Assembly (NCBI RefSeq): GCF_013694365.1
Contig: NZ_CP059275.1
Span: forward strand, 1,736,001 to 1,800,000
Direction: 5' to 3'
From: Limosilactobacillus reuteri
GTDB lineage: Bacteria; Bacillota; Bacilli; Lactobacillales; Lactobacillaceae
DNA: 64,000 bases
Shown here: one piece after another, positions 1-9,477 of the stretch
How the letters are laid out: each line of letters starts with the position of its first letter
How positions within the stretch are numbered: the first letter of the stretch is position 1
Notes under the pieces: model-generated
Database searches by the model: none
Told to the model about the DNA's origin: nothing
Seen by the model: only the letters and a program-made list of their open reading frames with translations
Made by a program: the position numbers and the translations under genes

Positions 1-186
1 ATTTTGAATGCTAATAAAGAATTATCAGCGAATGAACTTATTAACCACGTTTGGGATGAGAATGAAACCGCTGATCAAGAAGATCTCTGGATTAATATCT
101 GTTATTTACGGCAAAAATTACAGGCAATTCAATCTCAAGTAACAATTAGTGGTGAAAAAACTGGACCGTTTATGATTGCATGCTAG
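1..186 (+). CDS. Response regulator, C-terminal DNA-binding end (5' partial)
   Basis: The reading frame is open from the first base, so this is the tail of a longer gene. The residues resemble the winged-helix output domain of OmpR/PhoB-type response regulators: an ELSANELINHVW stretch, then a recognition-helix-like WINICYLRQKL, then the short wing ending GPFMI. The receiver domain lies outside the window. The next gene is a sensor histidine kinase, so the two probably form one two-component system; this pair is in normal order. The TTG at base 4 is unlikely to be the real start. The regulated genes cannot be told from the sequence. Confidence 0.75.
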   Translation: MLNANKELSANELINHVWDENETADQEDLWINICYLRQKLQAIQSQVTISGEKTGPFMIAC

Positions 187-1434
187 ATGATTCAACGTTT
201 TCGCTATAAATTTATTGCAATCTCAACTGCGGCATTATTATTTGTAATTTTGACAATTGTTGGCAGTATTTGCACCCTCACTTACTATCAATCGCACCAA
301 GAAATTGAACGGGTATTGACGATTTTGGTAAATAACGACGGCCAAATTCCCCGAAAAGGGATCCGGACTACTGACAATAGTCAACCTCAATTTTCACGTG
401 AGGGCCTTCATCAATATCGTTATTTTGCTGTACTGGTTGATAATAAAAATCAAGTAACGGAAGTGCAAGATGATCATATTGCAACGGTTACGCCGCAGGA
501 TGCCCGAGCAATGACAGACCGTCTTGTAAGAAGAAAAGTGCATAGCGGGCAGTTGCTATATCGAGGGGTAAATTATGCTTATAAGATTCGGAATAAAAAC
601 GGCGAGAAAGTAATTGTCTTTCTTGATGAATCACTCCTCATGGCCCGGACACGATCACTAATGCATACAGGGTTGATCTTAGGGATAATTGTTTTAGTTC
701 TGTATACCATTGTTTTAACCCTTTACTCGCGTCGTGCAATTCGGCCAATTATTGAAGCAGAGCAGCGGCAAAAAGAATTTATAACTAATGCTAGTCATGA
801 ATTAAAAACGCCATTGACAGTTATTTCAGCGAATAATGAAATGCAAGAGATTATCAATGGTGAGAATGAATGGACAACAAGCACCAAGCAACAGGTTACT
901 CGCCTGACAAAGTTAATTAATAACCTGGTGTCACTTGCACGCATGCAAGAACAACCGACATTAACGATGTTGCCGGTAAATGTAAGTCAAATTGCCGGGG
1001 ATGTGGCTAGTAGTTTCAAGAGTGTGATTTCAACCGAACAGAAACAATTCAATGTACAGATTGATGAAGGCTTGGTAGCAAACGCTGATGAAAATACACT
1101 ACGGGAACTGTTGAATATTTTGCTTGATAATGCGAATAAGTATTGTGATCCTCAGGGTGAAATTGATTTTACAGTGTCCTCGTCTAATCATAGTAAAAAT
1201 ATAGTTATTACGATTGCGAATAGCTATAAAGATGGTAAAAGCCTGGATGCTAAAAAATTCTTTAACCGCTTTTATCGGGTTGATGAATCGCATACTCAAG
1301 GAAAAAAGGCAGGCTTTGGTATTGGGCTTTCGATGGCTCAATATATCGTTAAACAATTCAAAGGGAAAATTACGGCGAAGTATACAAATGGTAAGTTAGC
1401 TTTTATCGTAACGTTAAAAGAAGTAGGAAAGTAA
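187..1434 (+). CDS. Membrane sensor histidine kinase
   Basis: 415 residues, typical of a small HPK. A membrane segment lies at about residues 9-33 and a second at about 160-181, with a roughly 125-residue extracellular sensor between them. The H-box ASHELKTPL gives phospho-acceptor His204. The ATPase has an N-box (LLDNANK, 312-318) and a G-box (GFGIGLSMA, from 376). It should autophosphorylate and pass the phosphate to the response regulator whose tail precedes it. The signal is unknown. No obvious HAMP domain is seen; the link between the second membrane segment and the H-box is short. Confidence 0.9.
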   Translation: MIQRFRYKFIAISTAALLFVILTIVGSICTLTYYQSHQEIERVLTILVNNDGQIPRKGIRTTDNSQPQFSREGLHQYRYFAVLVDNKNQVTEVQDDHIATVTPQDARAMTDRLVRRKVHSGQLLYRGVNYAYKIRNKNGEKVIVFLDESLLMARTRSLMHTGLILGIIVLVLYTIVLTLYSRRAIRPIIEAEQRQKEFITNASHELKTPLTVISANNEMQEIINGENEWTTSTKQQVTRLTKLINNLVSLARMQEQPTLTMLPVNVSQIAGDVASSFKSVISTEQKQFNVQIDEGLVANADENTLRELLNILLDNANKYCDPQGEIDFTVSSSNHSKNIVITIANSYKDGKSLDAKKFFNRFYRVDESHTQGKKAGFGIGLSMAQYIVKQFKGKITAKYTNGKLAFIVTLKEVGK

Positions 1435-2616
1435 ATGAAATTTTGGCGACTTAAGATTGGAATATATGCAGTTGTTTGGAGCCTAATAATTGGTATGCTG
1501 ACAGCGGCGTATTTAAACTTAGTTAACTGGGTAATTGATTTAGTTTGGCATCAATACCTAGATCCGGCAGTTAGTAGTAAATGGTATCCGTTTTTAGTAT
1601 GTATTCCATTGGGATTTTTGATTGGTTTCTTGAATGAGCGATGGGGTAATTACCCGTTAACGATTGAACAAGTGCTGACGCAAGTAAGGTTGAAAGGGCA
1701 ATTAAATTATCATAATTGGTGGAAGTCTTTTATTCTTGGCTTATTGGCCCTCGGAGCAGGAGGGAACATCGGGCCGGAAGCTTCTACAACAGTCTTAACT
1801 AGCAGCATGATTAATTGGCTTGGTGACCGTATGCGCTGGGCAACTTCAATGCGCCAGAAAGTTTCTCTTTGGTACGGTAAAATGCAAACGCAAGATTTAG
1901 CCCGTGCTCCTAGATTCAGTCAGCTTTTTAAAAATAAATATCAACGAGTCTTTGTTATTTCAGGATTAGTTGGAATTGGAATAGTAGGCGCGGCGATTGT
2001 TTTTAAGCTTTTTCCTGAAGAAGGTGTTTTTGGGATGCATCACCGGATCATTAATTGGGAGTGGATCAATTTATTAACGAGTATTCCAACGATTATCATT
2101 GGGATTGCTTTTGGGTGGCTGTTTGTTCACTTAGAAAATTGGGCTGCACTGATAATTAATGCAAAAATAAGTAAGATTTGGCAAGGTGGGATTTTTGGGT
2201 TAATTTTAGCGATCAGCTCGTTGATTACAAGCGATATCTTATTTTCTGGTGAGTTTAGAATTGTTCCTTTTACCCACGAAGCCTTCAATCATTCAATCAT
2301 CTTCCTATTAGTTGTAGCACTCGTAAAAGCCGTAATGAGTAATCTGGGTTTTGCAATGGGATGGCGGGGAGGAACTATTTTCCCGGCTATCTTTTCGAGT
2401 GTCGCGGTAGGAACTGCCTGTGCGATGATGTTGCCTGGAGACGTACGGATAAATGCAATTGTTGTAATCGCGGCAAGCCTTACCTTTATTTTAGAAAAAC
2501 CGTTATTAACAATTATCCTGCTGTTATTATTGGTACCGATTGAACTAGCGCCGGTTATAATTGTAGTTGCATTTTTAGTAGGAAGGATTATTAAACTTTT
2601 TCCTGCTAGTGAATAG
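1435..2616 (+). CDS. ClC-family chloride channel/transporter
   Basis: 393 residues, almost entirely hydrophobic with about ten membrane segments. A GNIGPEAS motif near residue 112 corresponds to the GREGP anion-binding loop of ClC proteins, and MGWRGGTIFPA near residue 306 corresponds to the GGxFxP loop. Members move Cl- (or F-) across the membrane, often in exchange for protons, and can help in acid stress. The protein is a little shorter than the usual 420-470 residues. I cannot identify the gating glutamate with certainty, so channel versus exchanger is open. Confidence 0.8.
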   Translation: MKFWRLKIGIYAVVWSLIIGMLTAAYLNLVNWVIDLVWHQYLDPAVSSKWYPFLVCIPLGFLIGFLNERWGNYPLTIEQVLTQVRLKGQLNYHNWWKSFILGLLALGAGGNIGPEASTTVLTSSMINWLGDRMRWATSMRQKVSLWYGKMQTQDLARAPRFSQLFKNKYQRVFVISGLVGIGIVGAAIVFKLFPEEGVFGMHHRIINWEWINLLTSIPTIIIGIAFGWLFVHLENWAALIINAKISKIWQGGIFGLILAISSLITSDILFSGEFRIVPFTHEAFNHSIIFLLVVALVKAVMSNLGFAMGWRGGTIFPAIFSSVAVGTACAMMLPGDVRINAIVVIAASLTFILEKPLLTIILLLLLVPIELAPVIIVVAFLVGRIIKLFPASE

Positions 2617-3957
2617 GTGTTTAGCAGAATTGGTCAATTAATATTCGATAATGAAGCTGTTGCAAAGACTTCTGATTTTACAATGGGTCTTGAGATTGAA
2701 ATGCAACGAGTAGACGAAGATGGCAACCTAAGCCTTGAGCCATATCCGTCAGCGATTGGGGATGAGAAGACTAATCCATGGATTACCAATGATTTTTTAG
2801 AAACAATGGCTGAAATGGTAACTCCTTCTGCCCAACATGCTCTTGATGCAATGCATTATTTGTATGTTATCAATAATACATTGCGATCAGCTCTTGCTCC
2901 CGGCGAGTTATTATGGCCGTTATCCATGCCCCCACGACTTCCTAAAGATAAGACTAAATTACGGTTAGCTAAAATGGGACCGAAAAAAGAAGCTTATTTG
3001 AAGGAATGGGCAAAACGTCATGGGTACTCGCAAGGAACGCCCTGTGGAGCGCATATTAATTTGAGTATTGATCAGCACATTATTGAGCTAGTCCTTAATG
3101 CTTTCCCGGAACGCTTTAATAGTAAGCGTGAAGTGCGGAATTATTTATATACTATCTTGGCACAAGGTTTTGTCCGATATCGATGGCTTCTTACGTATCT
3201 TTATGGTGCAAGCCCAATTGTTGAAGAAAATTATTTTGAACCGGGAAAAGAGTTGCCTCATCCGATTCGGAGTGTGCGGCAAAGTCAATACGGTTTTGGG
3301 ACCAAATTTACCGGTGATTTTACTAATCTCGATCGTTACATTGCACGGATTGAAGAAGGAGTTAAAGCAGGGATCTTAACATCGGATTACGAATTTCATG
3401 GTCCGGTGAGGTTCAAAGGAAACACGGATTTAAAAAAGTTGCCTGAACATGGAATTGAGTATTTAGAATTACGAATGCTCGATTTAGATCCTAGCAGTTC
3501 AGTAGGAGTTCGAACTGGTACACTAAGATTTATTCGTTTATTAGCAAGTTACTTGATCATGCAGCCGCCATTAAAAGAAAACGAAGTAGAAGAAATGTTG
3601 GTGACTGCCGATAAAATGAATGAAGTTGTAGCCGAGGAAAATCCCCAAGCAACTTGTAGATATCAGGCCAAAGCTCGTGCTGTCCTCAAAAGTTTAGAGC
3701 GGTATGCCAATCAAATCCAACTCGGTCCAGAATATTCCGAAGTTCTGGAAGACTTAGAAGATCGGGTCGAAAATCCGCTAACTACCCCGAGTGCTAAACT
3801 CTTAAACTATGTAAAGAATGGTTCACTCACCGAGTATGCGTTGCGTCGTGCCAAACGTTACCAACAAGCGGCACAGGAAACAATCCATCCTTTTAAAGGG
3901 TTTGAAGATGGACGAATCTATACTGCTGATGAGCTTCGAAAAGAATTAACATTGTAA
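2617..3957 (+). CDS. gshA: Glutamate-cysteine ligase (gamma-glutamylcysteine synthetase)
   Basis: 446 residues beginning at GTG. It resembles Gram-positive GshA: the N-terminal MGLEIEMQRV segment supplies metal/ATP-binding glutamates, CGAHINLS lies in the middle, and LELRMLDLDP is near residue 285. The enzyme joins L-glutamate and L-cysteine with ATP to give gamma-glutamylcysteine, a thiol antioxidant or glutathione precursor. The length fits a stand-alone ligase rather than the fused GshAB (about 750 residues), because no ATP-grasp domain follows. L. reuteri is known to carry several such ligases; which paralogue this is cannot be decided here. Confidence 0.85.
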   Translation: MFSRIGQLIFDNEAVAKTSDFTMGLEIEMQRVDEDGNLSLEPYPSAIGDEKTNPWITNDFLETMAEMVTPSAQHALDAMHYLYVINNTLRSALAPGELLWPLSMPPRLPKDKTKLRLAKMGPKKEAYLKEWAKRHGYSQGTPCGAHINLSIDQHIIELVLNAFPERFNSKREVRNYLYTILAQGFVRYRWLLTYLYGASPIVEENYFEPGKELPHPIRSVRQSQYGFGTKFTGDFTNLDRYIARIEEGVKAGILTSDYEFHGPVRFKGNTDLKKLPEHGIEYLELRMLDLDPSSSVGVRTGTLRFIRLLASYLIMQPPLKENEVEEMLVTADKMNEVVAEENPQATCRYQAKARAVLKSLERYANQIQLGPEYSEVLEDLEDRVENPLTTPSAKLLNYVKNGSLTEYALRRAKRYQQAAQETIHPFKGFEDGRIYTADELRKELTL

Positions 3958-4686
3958 ATGCATCCACGAATTGCTATTCCTGCAGATACATTAACTGAAG
4001 CTACAAACATCATTAACGAGCGAAATGCTGCCTTCGCACCTCGCCCATTAATCGAAGCCATTATCAAGTCAGGAGGATTACCCGTTATTCTTCCTAGTGT
4101 TGCTGCTTCACTAGCACCATCCTACCTTGATCTTTTTGATGGGATTATCTTTGCTGGAGGAAGTGATGTCGATCCAACCTTTTTCAACGAAGAGCCGCAT
4201 CAAAAATTAGGTCCCACATATCTTAAACGAGATCAATTTGAAATTAGTCTTGCTACAGCTGCATTTAATGCTGGAAAACCAATGATGGGGATCTGTCGTG
4301 GAATGCAGGTATTAAATGTTGCGCTTGGCGGGACTTTATACCAAGACCTTTCGGAAAATCCCCATCAAACCCTTAAGCATTCCCAAGATGCCCCAGGAAA
4401 TTTTCCTTCCCACCACGTTAATACAGACAAGGCAAGTCGATTATTTAACTTAGTAGGACCCAGACCATATGTTAATTCACGTCATCATCAATCACTAAAT
4501 CAGATTGCTGAACCACTTCATGTAACGGCATGGGCTGATGATCAGGTACCAGAAGCCGTGGAAACCATTAACTCTGATCAAATTTTAGCAGTTCAATGGC
4601 ATCCAGAAAACATGTTTAAACATTACGATTATTCGCGCGCTATTTTTGCTGACTTAATTACTAGAGCGAAAAAAGCGGCTAAATAA
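3958..4686 (+). CDS. Class I glutamine amidotransferase-like hydrolase (peptidase C26, PuuD-like)
   Basis: 242 residues. The nucleophile elbow GICRGMQVLN gives Cys113, and QWHPE supplies His215 and Glu217, completing the Cys-His-Glu triad. An oxyanion-type stretch FAGGSDVDP is near residue 65. This family hydrolyses gamma-glutamyl bonds, for example gamma-glutamyl-GABA in putrescine breakdown. It lies beside a gamma-glutamylcysteine ligase, so a role in gamma-glutamyl compound turnover is an attractive inference, but adjacency is unreliable in this window. Substrate unknown. Confidence 0.85.
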   Translation: MHPRIAIPADTLTEATNIINERNAAFAPRPLIEAIIKSGGLPVILPSVAASLAPSYLDLFDGIIFAGGSDVDPTFFNEEPHQKLGPTYLKRDQFEISLATAAFNAGKPMMGICRGMQVLNVALGGTLYQDLSENPHQTLKHSQDAPGNFPSHHVNTDKASRLFNLVGPRPYVNSRHHQSLNQIAEPLHVTAWADDQVPEAVETINSDQILAVQWHPENMFKHYDYSRAIFADLITRAKKAAK

Positions 4687-5553
4687 ATGCTTGAATTAAC
4701 TAATATTAACTCAACGTTCAACTTAAATAATGAGGTCAAGATTCCCTGTGTGGGATATGGTACATTTAGGACTCCGGCAGATGTAGCTGAACAGGCCGTG
4801 AAAGAAGCAATTGAAACTGGTTATCGACACATTGATACTGCGGCTGTTTACGGAAACGAAGAAGCAGTAGGCAAGGGGATTAAGGATTCGGGAATTAAGC
4901 GTGAAGACCTTTTTGTGACTAGCAAGTTATGGAATACTAATCGTGGCTATGAACAAACGAAGAAGGCTTTTCAAGAGACGCTTGATCGTTTGCAGATGGA
5001 TTATTTAGACCTTTACTTAATTCACTGGCCCGCCAATGAAAAGCAGTTTGGAGATGATGCTGCCAAGATTAATGCTGAAACGTGGCGCGCAATGGAAGAC
5101 CTTTACAATGAAGGTAAAATTCGGGCAATTGGGGTAAGCAATTTTATGCCTCACCATATTGCGGAATTAATGAAAACGGCCAAAGTAGCGCCAGCAGTTG
5201 ATCAAATTGAGGTTCATCCGGGTTGGCCACATACGGAAGAAATTAAATACTTACAAGCACACAATATCTTAGTTGAGGCATGGGCTCCTTTAGGTGGTCA
5301 AGGTGCTAAAGTATTAACTAATCCAACAATGATTCAAATCGCTGATAAGTATCAAAAGACGCCAGCGCAAGTCTGTTTACGTTGGATTCTCCAACAGGGG
5401 ATTCTTCCATTACCGAAGTCTGTCCATAAAGAACGGATGATAAGTAACCAAAATATATTTGATTTCGAATTAACTGATGAGGATATGCGCAAGATTAATT
5501 TATTGCCAAATCTTGGCGGTCAATGTGCTGATCCAGATGAGGTTGATTTTTAA
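4687..5553 (+). CDS. Aldo/keto reductase (2,5-diketogluconate reductase-like)
   Basis: 288 residues, the usual AKR size. The catalytic tetrad is visible: Asp50 and Tyr55 in GYRHIDTAAVYGNEE, Lys80 in VTSKLWN, and His113 in YLIHWP. The (beta/alpha)8 fold ends with the NADPH-binding segment ILPLPKSVHKERM. It reduces aldehydes or ketones with NADPH in the cytosol. It belongs to the AKR5-like bacterial group; no specific substrate can be assigned. A second, less similar aldo/keto reductase lies at 12382-13230. Confidence 0.9.
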   Translation: MLELTNINSTFNLNNEVKIPCVGYGTFRTPADVAEQAVKEAIETGYRHIDTAAVYGNEEAVGKGIKDSGIKREDLFVTSKLWNTNRGYEQTKKAFQETLDRLQMDYLDLYLIHWPANEKQFGDDAAKINAETWRAMEDLYNEGKIRAIGVSNFMPHHIAELMKTAKVAPAVDQIEVHPGWPHTEEIKYLQAHNILVEAWAPLGGQGAKVLTNPTMIQIADKYQKTPAQVCLRWILQQGILPLPKSVHKERMISNQNIFDFELTDEDMRKINLLPNLGGQCADPDEVDF

Positions 5554-7341
5554 ATGAAAAATGCTTATCGCGCTTTTCGCCAATACTCTTGCCAGTTCAG
5601 GAAAAATTGGCTTGAATATTTAATATTATTTGGCGGTCTTGATATTTTAAACCAGTTTCTGGTAATTCCATTTTTTCGCTGGATAACTACCTTTGTCCTG
5701 CAGGCAGGAGAAATTCCGTTTATTTCATATCAAAATATTGTAATTATTCTGACCCATCATCCATTAGTTGTAGTGATCCTTTTAATTGAATTAATATGCC
5801 TAATGGTAATTATCTATGGCGAATTTATGCTCTTGTTGAAGGGCTTTTGTGGAATTGGCTTGCCAGAGTTTAGCTGGCGCCGAATGTTTAGGCAAACAAA
5901 AGAAACTTTATCGTTACTAAATTTTGGATCGTTAATTCTATTATTAGGTTACTTTTTACTTATTATTCCATTTGCGGATATCATCTTTCGAACTCCCCTG
6001 CTGGCGAAAATTCAAGTTCCTCAGTTTATTGTTGATTATCTTACCCGTAATGCATGGCTTATTGGTGGATTGACCTTGTTCTATCTTTTGATGACAATGA
6101 TCGGTATTCGTTTAATATTGACAATGCCGTTAATGGCTTATCAACATTTACGGTTAAGAGCTGCTATGTCTCAAAGCTGGCAAATGACAAGTAAGCTAAG
6201 ATGGTTGAAGTTTTTAATTCAAATTGTGCTGATGACAATAATTGTAGGTAGTATAACGGTTGTTTTTTACCTCATGATTTACATTCTCCAGGTTGTTTTG
6301 GATTTATTACCCGGGAAATTATCTTTGATTACTGCTATCTTTAACTTGTCGATCTTACAGCTTGGTGGGGAAGTACTAGCAGTATGGGCAGGAACAATTA
6401 TCTTACTGGTAGTCGTTAACCCCTTAACTAGCATTAGTGAACTAGCGACAACTCCTGAACATCCATCACGAGGATTGCTAACTTCCTTTATGCTTGTCTT
6501 CCTTGTAATCGGCTTGGCGACTCTTGCAAATAATACTTTTTACATGATGGGAACGGGGATTAAACGCCCAATAACTATCTCTCATCGGGGAGTTACTGAA
6601 AAAAACGGGGTGCAAAATACTATTCCAGCAATGGAAAAAACAAGTAAACTTAAGCCTGATTATATTGAAATGGATTTGCATGAAACAAAGGATCACCAGT
6701 TTGTTGTGATGCACGATGAAAATCTTAAAGACCTAACAGGAGTAAATAAAACACCTCATGAACTAACATTGAAGCAATTAACACGACTAACAGCACGCGA
6801 AAATGGCTATCATGCTAAGGTTGCGAGTTTTGATCAATATTTAGCAGCGGCTGAGAAATATCATCAGAAACTTCTGATTGAGATAAAAACAACACCCCAT
6901 GATTCAAAACAGATGCTCCAGAATTTTAATCGCCGGTATGGGAAAAGGATTTTGCAAGATCATGACCAAGTTCACTCGCTCGATTACAGTGCTGTGACTA
7001 AGCTAAAAAATATTAATCCGCGGTTAACAGTTTTGTATATTCAACCCTATAATTTGGGTAATCCCCAGGGAGTTGCTGACGGTTTTTCGATGGAATATTC
7101 AACATTAAATCAGGACTTCATTACTCAAGCCCAGTGGCAACATAAACCGGTATATGCATGGACGGTTAATGACACCGATTTAATGAAACAGACTATGTAT
7201 AACCACGCTAATGGGATAATTACCGATAATTTAGGGGAATTAAATGCGGCAATAAAAGATTTTACTGGAAAGCAGAGTTATGCTAATCGAATTCTAAATT
7301 ATATTATTGTCGTTCCTACAAGTGGGGGAATTGAACCGTAA
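5554..7341 (+). CDS. Membrane-anchored glycerophosphodiester phosphodiesterase
   Basis: 595 residues in two parts. Residues 1 to about 335 form a hydrophobic domain with seven or eight membrane segments, like the GDPD membrane domain. Residues about 338-580 form a catalytic TIM-barrel. The barrel opens with ISHRG (His344), followed by YIEMDLHE and VVMHDENL, which hold the metal-binding Glu/Asp and the second catalytic His. Later LIEIKTT and the C-terminal VYAWTVND are typical of the family. It should hydrolyse glycerophosphodiesters to glycerol-3-phosphate, probably outside the cell, possibly acting on teichoic-acid or lipid breakdown products. Confidence 0.88.
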   Translation: MKNAYRAFRQYSCQFRKNWLEYLILFGGLDILNQFLVIPFFRWITTFVLQAGEIPFISYQNIVIILTHHPLVVVILLIELICLMVIIYGEFMLLLKGFCGIGLPEFSWRRMFRQTKETLSLLNFGSLILLLGYFLLIIPFADIIFRTPLLAKIQVPQFIVDYLTRNAWLIGGLTLFYLLMTMIGIRLILTMPLMAYQHLRLRAAMSQSWQMTSKLRWLKFLIQIVLMTIIVGSITVVFYLMIYILQVVLDLLPGKLSLITAIFNLSILQLGGEVLAVWAGTIILLVVVNPLTSISELATTPEHPSRGLLTSFMLVFLVIGLATLANNTFYMMGTGIKRPITISHRGVTEKNGVQNTIPAMEKTSKLKPDYIEMDLHETKDHQFVVMHDENLKDLTGVNKTPHELTLKQLTRLTARENGYHAKVASFDQYLAAAEKYHQKLLIEIKTTPHDSKQMLQNFNRRYGKRILQDHDQVHSLDYSAVTKLKNINPRLTVLYIQPYNLGNPQGVADGFSMEYSTLNQDFITQAQWQHKPVYAWTVNDTDLMKQTMYNHANGIITDNLGELNAAIKDFTGKQSYANRILNYIIVVPTSGGIEP

Positions 7342-7839
7342 ATGGAATCTACTTTTCGGTTACGCCGCTCAATTATTGCCGCAATGTTATTAGCATTAAC
7401 TCTTGTCCTCGGCCGCTTCTTTCTTATCCCTATTCCATGGACACATGGTAACGTCAACTTATGTGATGCTGGTGTATTCATTGCTGCCATGCTTTTAGGA
7501 CCAGGAGCAGGGACAATTGTTGGTGGCTTTGGCGGAATGTTCCTTGACCTTATTTCCGGCTTCCCCCAAGATGCCTTATTTTCCTTTGCCGCTCATGGTT
7601 TAGAAGGATTTATCAGTGGCTGGATTTATAAAAAATATGGCAACACCACCTGGGGCAAATGGACCGCAATCTTGGTCGGAACAATCGTAATGATTGCAAT
7701 CTACTTTATCTGCAATACCGTTATGTACCATGTAATTACTGGTTTTTTAAGTTTAGGTTCAAACTTTATCCAAGGAATGATCGGTGGAATAGTGGCGTTA
7801 ATTGTTATTAGGCAATTGAAGAAGCATCACGTTGGATAA
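7342..7839 (+). CDS. ECF transporter substrate-binding S component
   Basis: 165 residues with five or six membrane segments and a positively charged N-terminus (FRLRRSI). The LGRFFLIPIPWTHGNVNL stretch and GPGAGTIVGGFGGMFLDL match vitamin-binding S components of group II energy-coupling factor transporters. The S component captures a vitamin or metal and docks on the shared EcfAA'T module, which is not in the window. The substrate cannot be assigned from motifs I can recognise. Confidence 0.8.
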   Translation: MESTFRLRRSIIAAMLLALTLVLGRFFLIPIPWTHGNVNLCDAGVFIAAMLLGPGAGTIVGGFGGMFLDLISGFPQDALFSFAAHGLEGFISGWIYKKYGNTTWGKWTAILVGTIVMIAIYFICNTVMYHVITGFLSLGSNFIQGMIGGIVALIVIRQLKKHHVG

Positions 7840-9189
7840 ATGAAGGTTATTATTGTTGGTTGTACACATGCGGGAACAATTACTGCCACTCAAATTTTAC
7901 AGAATCATCCAGAAACAGAAGTCACAATTTATGAACGGAATGATAACGTTTCATTCCTCTCATGTGGGATTGCGGTTTACTTGAGCGGTGATGTTGGTGA
8001 TCCAGATGCGATGTTTTATTCGAGCCCTGAACAACTTGCTGCCATGGGTGCAACAGTTCATATGCAACATAATGTAACTGATATTGACCCTAAGACTAAG
8101 ACAGTCACAGTGACAGACCTTGTGACAGGCGAAACAAAGACCGACCATTATGATAAGTTAGTTGATACTACTGGTTCTTGGCCAGTAATTCCACCAATTG
8201 AAGGTGTAGATGGCCCTCATGTTTATTTGTGCAAGAATTACCATCATGCTAAAGAATTATTTAACGTTGCTAAAGATGCGCAACGAATTGTTGTGATTGG
8301 TGGAGGTTATATTGGGGTTGAATTAGTAGAAGCTTACACTCGTCAAAATAAGGACGTTACATTGATTGATGGGTCTCCACGGATGCTTCATAAATACTTT
8401 GACCGCGAGTATACGGATCGGATTCAACAGGAATTTGTAGATCACGGCGCCCACTTTGCTTTTGACCAACGCGTAACTGGATTTGAAAACCACAAAAATG
8501 GTGTAACCGTTAAGACGGATAAGGGCAACTACGAGGCAGATATTGCTATCCTCTGTGTTGGCTTCCGTCCTAATACTGATCTCTTAAAAGGTAAAGTTAA
8601 GATGCATGATAATGGGGCAATCATTACAAACGAATACATGCAATCATCTGATCCAGATATTTACGCTGCCGGAGATTCAACGGCTGTTCACTATAACCCA
8701 ACTGGCAAGGATGCATACATTCCATTAGCTACTAACGCTATTCGGCAAGGAACAATTGTTGGAACAAATCTCTTTGGTAATACAATGCACGATATGGGAA
8801 CCCAATCTAGTTCTGGCTTAAACTTATATGGAACAACGATGGTATCATCTGGCTTAACTTTGGAGAATGCCAAAGAAGCGGGCTTTGATGCAGCTGCGGT
8901 GACAGTTGAAGACAACTACCGTCCAGAATTTATGCCGACAACAACTCCTGTATTAATGACATTGGTGTGGGATAAGAAGACTCGGCAAATTCTTGGTGGA
9001 CAGTTTATGAGTAAGCATGATGTTTCTCAATCTGCTAACATTATTTCCTTATGTATCCAGGATAAGCACACGATTGATTATTTAGCATTTGTTGATATGC
9101 TTTTCCAACCACACTTTGATCGTCCATTTAACTATGTAAATATTCTTGGCCAAGCGGCGGTAAAGAAACAAGCTGAATTAGAAAAATAA
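7840..9189 (+). CDS. nox: NADH oxidase (H2O-forming type)
   Basis: 449 residues, family length. It has an N-terminal FAD-binding site (VIIVGCTHAG), redox-active Cys42 in SFLSCGIA, a central NADH-binding site (VVIGGGYIGVE) and a second FAD contact (DIYAAGDST). A single redox cysteine near residue 42 is characteristic of NOX/Npx enzymes, which reduce O2 to water or peroxide with NADH and regenerate NAD+ in lactic acid bacteria. The oxidase is more likely than the peroxidase in this genus, but sequence alone does not prove it. The stop codon is followed by a hairpin at 9224-9260. Confidence 0.88.
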   Translation: MKVIIVGCTHAGTITATQILQNHPETEVTIYERNDNVSFLSCGIAVYLSGDVGDPDAMFYSSPEQLAAMGATVHMQHNVTDIDPKTKTVTVTDLVTGETKTDHYDKLVDTTGSWPVIPPIEGVDGPHVYLCKNYHHAKELFNVAKDAQRIVVIGGGYIGVELVEAYTRQNKDVTLIDGSPRMLHKYFDREYTDRIQQEFVDHGAHFAFDQRVTGFENHKNGVTVKTDKGNYEADIAILCVGFRPNTDLLKGKVKMHDNGAIITNEYMQSSDPDIYAAGDSTAVHYNPTGKDAYIPLATNAIRQGTIVGTNLFGNTMHDMGTQSSSGLNLYGTTMVSSGLTLENAKEAGFDAAAVTVEDNYRPEFMPTTTPVLMTLVWDKKTRQILGGQFMSKHDVSQSANIISLCIQDKHTIDYLAFVDMLFQPHFDRPFNYVNILGQAAVKKQAELEK

Positions 9190-9260
9190 GAGGCTGGGAA
9201 AAAACTCTCAGTCCAAAATGAAAGCCGGACGATGAATCAAATCTTGGTTCATCGTCCGGC
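9188..9260 (+). terminator. AAGAGGCTGGGAA motif followed by a 17-bp hairpin
   Basis: Bases 9224-9240 and 9244-9260 pair over 17 bp (one G-T pair) with a 3-base loop; the stem begins GCCGGACGATGAA. An A-run precedes it and a short T-rich stretch follows, so it can end transcription of the NADH oxidase gene. The 13 bases AAGAGGCTGGGAA just upstream (9188-9200) occur again, inverted, at 23643-23655 beside another long hairpin. This is one of the few non-coding pieces kept in the window. Confidence 0.7.
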
Positions 9261-9309
9261 TTCTTATGTACACAGGAAATCGTTCCTGATATGATGTAAT
9301 TACCCCTAA

Positions 9310-9474
9310 AAACAAACTAATAGAAAACTGGAACAACTCGGACTTATGAATATGTCCAAGACGCTCCAGTCAATTCAATGTGATTAAGTTGTCGAACCGC
9401 CGTATACGGAACCGTACGTACGGTGGTGTGAGAGGTCGATAATCGAACTAATCAATTATCTCCTACTCGATTTT
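9310..9474 (+). mobile_element. Group II intron 3' remnant (domains V and VI)
   Basis: Bases 9395-9428 read as domain V: ACCGCCGTA pairs with TACGGTGGT, separated by a short upper stem and a two-base bulge, followed by GTGAGAGGTC. Domain VI follows (GATAAT pairing with ATTATC at about 9438-9460) and the sequence ends CCTACTCGATT, a familiar 3' end for introns of this group in lactobacilli and enterococci. No reverse-transcriptase/maturase gene is present, and only about 165 bases at the 3' side are kept, so this copy could splice or move only with help, if at all. Confidence 0.75.
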
Positions 9475-9477
9475 CAA

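Noticed and set aside
4-186. TTG at base 4 as a true gene start
   Set aside because: The frame is open to the window edge and the product is only the end of a response regulator.
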